Source: Paenirhodobacter hankyongi | GTDB lineage: Bacteria; Pseudomonadota; Alphaproteobacteria; Rhodobacterales; Rhodobacteraceae | NCBI RefSeq assembly: GCF_003664585.1 | Contig: NZ_RCHI01000002.1 | Coordinates: forward strand, 62,001 to 126,000 | Direction of reading: 5' to 3' | DNA length: 64,000 nt | Part shown: in pieces, positions 61,750-64,000 of the stretch | Numbering within the stretch: position 1 is the first letter of the stretch | Layout: each line of letters opens with the position of its first letter | Translations under genes and position numbers: made by a program | The notes under the pieces: generated by a model | What the model was told of the DNA's origin: nothing | Databases searched by the model: none | Seen by the model: the letters and a program-made list of their open reading frames with translations, nothing else

Positions 61750-63036
61750 ATGGCTGCTGAGACGACCCTTCCCTCCGACGCGATCCTGACGCAGCTGATG
61801 GCGCTGCACCCGAAGGTGATCGACCTCACCCTCGACCGGGTCGAGCGGCTGCTCGCCGCCCTCGGCCATCCCGAAAACGCGCTGCCCCCGGTGATCCACA
61901 TCGCCGGCACCAACGGCAAGGGCTCGACCCAGGCGATGATCCGCGCCGGGCTCGAGGCGGCGGGCAAGCGCGTGCACGCCTATACCTCGCCCCATCTCGC
62001 CCGCTTCCACGAGCGCATCCGGCTGGCCGGCACGCTGATCTCGGAACCCGCGCTTGCCGCGCTCCTCGAGGAATGCCGGCAGGTGAACGGGGCAGAGCCG
62101 ATCACCTTCTTCGAGATCACCACCGCCGCGGCCTTCCTGGCCTTCGCCCGCACGCCCGCCGATTTCACCCTGCTCGAGGTCGGGCTGGGTGGCCGGCTCG
62201 ATGCGACGAATGTGATCGAGCGACCGGCGCTCACCATCATCACCCCGGTCTCGATCGACCATCAGGCCTTCCTGGGCGAGACCCTGCCCGAGATCGCCGG
62301 CGAGAAGGCCGGGATCCTGAAACGCGGCGTGACCTGCGTCGTCGGCCCGCAGGAAGAGGCTGCGCTCGAGGTGATCGAGGCCCGCGCCGCCCGGGTCGGC
62401 GCGCCGCTCTTCGTGCATGGCCAGCACTGGCATGCCTTCGAGGAACGCGGCCGGCTGGTCTATCAGGACGAGACCGGGCTGCTTGATCTGCCGCTGCCGG
62501 TGCTGCCCGGGCCGCATCAGATCCAGAACGCCGGCGCCGCGATTGCCGCGCTGCGCCTGCTGGGCTTCGACGCCGAGGCCTGCGAGGCCGCGGTCGCCCG
62601 CGCCGAATGGCCCGCCCGGATGCAGCGGCTGCGCCGCGGCCCGCTCGCGGAAAGCGCGCCGGGGGTCGAGCTGTGGCTTGATGGCGGGCACAACCCGGCG
62701 GGCGGGGCCGCGGTGGCGGCGACGCTGGCGCGCCTGCCAGAACGGCCGACGCATCTGATCTGCGGCATGATCAACACCAAGGACGAGGCGGGCTACATGC
62801 GCCCGCTCGCCGCCGTCGCGCAAAGCCTGACCGCGATCACCATCCCCGAGGAGCCGAACTCGCAGCCTGCCGAGGTGACCGAGGCCGCCGCCCGCGCCGC
62901 GGGCTTTGCGCGCACCGCCACCGCCCCCTCGGTCGCGGCGGCGCTCGCCACGCTCGCAGCGGCCGATCCCACTGCCCGGGTGCTGATCTGCGGCTCGCTC
63001 TACCTCGCGGGCAAGGTGCTGCGCGACAACGGCTGA
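61750..63036 (+). CDS. folC: Bifunctional dihydrofolate/folylpolyglutamate synthase
   Basis: A 428-residue Mur-ligase-like ATPase adding glutamate to dihydropteroate and to folates. The P-loop is AGTNGKGST at 52-60, followed by AYTSPHLARFHERI, LLEVGLGGRLDATNVI and PVSIDHQAFLG; the C-terminal domain has LDGGHNPAGG. It follows accD with a repeat in between; GGGGG precedes the ATG. Confidence 0.96.
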   Translation: MAAETTLPSDAILTQLMALHPKVIDLTLDRVERLLAALGHPENALPPVIHIAGTNGKGSTQAMIRAGLEAAGKRVHAYTSPHLARFHERIRLAGTLISEPALAALLEECRQVNGAEPITFFEITTAAAFLAFARTPADFTLLEVGLGGRLDATNVIERPALTIITPVSIDHQAFLGETLPEIAGEKAGILKRGVTCVVGPQEEAALEVIEARAARVGAPLFVHGQHWHAFEERGRLVYQDETGLLDLPLPVLPGPHQIQNAGAAIAALRLLGFDAEACEAAVARAEWPARMQRLRRGPLAESAPGVELWLDGGHNPAGGAAVAATLARLPERPTHLICGMINTKDEAGYMRPLAAVAQSLTAITIPEEPNSQPAEVTEAAARAAGFARTATAPSVAAALATLAAADPTARVLICGSLYLAGKVLRDNG

Positions 63037-63131
63037 GCTCCGCATTTCTGCGAAGATCCCTGTGCAGCCCTGCGACTAGGCGCCGGCGCCGCCGGCCCCT
63101 ATCTTCGCGGCTGCACAACAGGAGCCCCGTC

Positions 63132-64000
63132 ATGACGCAAGCCACGCCCCTCGAATTCGGCCTCGACACCTTCGGGGACATCACCCGCGACGACACCGGG
63201 CGCCGCTCGGGCGCCCAGGTGATCCGCGACACCCTGGCCGAGGCGGAACTCGCCGAAGCCGTCGGCGTCGACTACTTCGGCTTGGGCGAGCATCACCGCC
63301 CCGATTTCGCGATCTCGGCGACCGAACCGCTGATCGGCGCGATCCTCGCCCGCACGCAGCGGATCCATGTCGGCACCTCGGTGACGGTGCTGTCCTCGGA
63401 CGACCCGATCCGGCTCTATCAGCGCTTTGCCACGCTCGACGCGATCGCACCGGGCCGCGCCGAGATCACCATCGGCCGCGGCTCCTTCACCGAAAGCTTC
63501 CCGCTCTTCGGTTTCGCGCTCGAGGATTACGAGACCCTGTTCGAGGAGAAATCGCAGCTCCTCCACCTGCTCCAGACGCAGGAGAAGGTCAGCTTCCAGG
63601 GCCGGCACGTGCCCGCGCTGAAGGGCGTCACCGTCTATCCGCGCGCGGAAACGCCCCTCAAGATCTGGCGGGGTGTCGGCGGCAGCCCGCAATCTGTGGT
63701 GGAAGCCGCGGCGATGGACATGCCACTGGTGATGGCGATCATCGGCGGCGACGCCGCCCGCTTCGCGCCGCTCGCCGATCTCTACCGCCGCGCCCGCGCA
63801 CAGATGGAGGGCCCCATGCTGCCGCTTGGCGTGCATTCGCCCGGCCATGTCGGCGAGACCGACGAGAGCGCGAAGGAGGAGTTCTTCGAGGGCTATGCGA
63901 CGATGCACGACATGATCGGCCGCTCGCGCGGCTGGCCGCGGCTGACCCGTGCGGCCTACGAGGCCGAGATCGCGCATGGCTCGCTTTACATCGGCTCGCC
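63132..64000 (+). CDS. LLM-class flavin-dependent oxidoreductase (3' end outside window)
   Basis: The first 289 residues of a luciferase-like TIM-barrel flavoprotein using reduced FMN or F420-like cofactors. It has FGLDTFGD, AVGVDYFGLGEHHRPDFAISATEP, VLSSDDPIRLYQRFATLDAIAPGRAEITIGRGSF in pieces, and KIWRGVGGSPQSVVEAA. The substrate is unknown. A CAGGAG Shine-Dalgarno precedes the ATG. The upstream 95 bp holds no other gene. The C-terminus lies beyond the right edge. Confidence 0.9.
   Translation, partial: MTQATPLEFGLDTFGDITRDDTGRRSGAQVIRDTLAEAELAEAVGVDYFGLGEHHRPDFAISATEPLIGAILARTQRIHVGTSVTVLSSDDPIRLYQRFATLDAIAPGRAEITIGRGSFTESFPLFGFALEDYETLFEEKSQLLHLLQTQEKVSFQGRHVPALKGVTVYPRAETPLKIWRGVGGSPQSVVEAAAMDMPLVMAIIGGDAARFAPLADLYRRARAQMEGPMLPLGVHSPGHVGETDESAKEEFFEGYATMHDMIGRSRGWPRLTRAAYEAEIAHGSLYIGS

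Overview
This 64 kb window is core chromosome of an alphaproteobacterium of the Rhodobacter group (Rhodobacteraceae/Paracoccaceae). The GC content is very high. The porin at 32672-33589 follows the Rhodobacter capsulatus porin almost segment by segment. Gene orders such as lspA-DUF3035-M16-M16, accD-folC and rbfA-truB-rpsO-pnp fit the same group. I see no rRNA, tRNA, insertion sequence, prophage, plasmid or CRISPR signal. The sequence is cut inside an amidase gene at the left end and inside a luciferase-like monooxygenase gene at the right end.

Layout. 1-9 kb: amidase; a UbiH-type hydroxylase; a Trm112-like / Lon-substrate-domain / thioredoxin-TPR cluster; exonuclease III; aldehyde dehydrogenase; 1-Cys peroxiredoxin; a sulfotransferase and a GT25 glycosyltransferase. 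9-16 kb, minus strand: the ribosome and RNA block rbfA, truB, rpsO, pnp, interspersed with a phosphodiester glycosidase, a DUF1643 protein, a solitary RTX-tail-like module and a CatB-type acetyltransferase. 16-29 kb, plus strand: dapB, rsmB, a heparinase II/III-like protein, purH, lspA, a DUF3035 lipoprotein, two M16 proteases, mutL, rmuC and a DUF3775 protein. 29-34 kb: an orphan response regulator, ribA, an L,D-transpeptidase, YggS, the major porin and a DUF3576 lipoprotein. 34-40 kb: leuS-lptE-holA-TIGR03862. 40-50 kb: M19 dipeptidase, GST, MFS, an SDR with a SelT-like protein, the ade-amn pair, HU, EamA, DUF4202, NnrU. 50-64 kb: a lytic transglycosylase, a small unknown protein, dapD, a LOG-family protein, an ArnT-like transferase, rlmN, an IalB-like protein, an L-asparaginase, a TSUP transporter, a second sulfotransferase with a CPBP protease, accD-folC, and the truncated LLM oxidoreductase.

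Genes within clusters are tightly packed. Many neighbours overlap by ATGA, and several convergent pairs share their last bases. Recurrent themes are the cell envelope (LspA, two predicted lipoprotein families, LptE, porin, MltB-like enzyme, L,D-transpeptidase, sulfotransferases), lysine/DAP synthesis (dapB, dapD), purine metabolism (purH, amn, ade) and translation (rbfA, truB, rpsO, rsmB, leuS, rlmN).

I found no convincing new multi-gene defence or biosynthetic system. The most interesting signals are smaller: (1) a dispersed intergenic repeat, once as a near-perfect inverted pair forming a 22-bp hairpin and once read into the C-terminus of the L,D-transpeptidase; (2) four genes (ubiH-like, mutL, ribA, SelT-like) with a promoter-like sequence ending 6-7 nt before an ATG and no clear Shine-Dalgarno, which suggests leaderless mRNAs; (3) non-ribosomal genes inserted in the truB-rpsO-pnp block; and (4) an overlapping ade-amn pair forming an AMP-to-hypoxanthine route.
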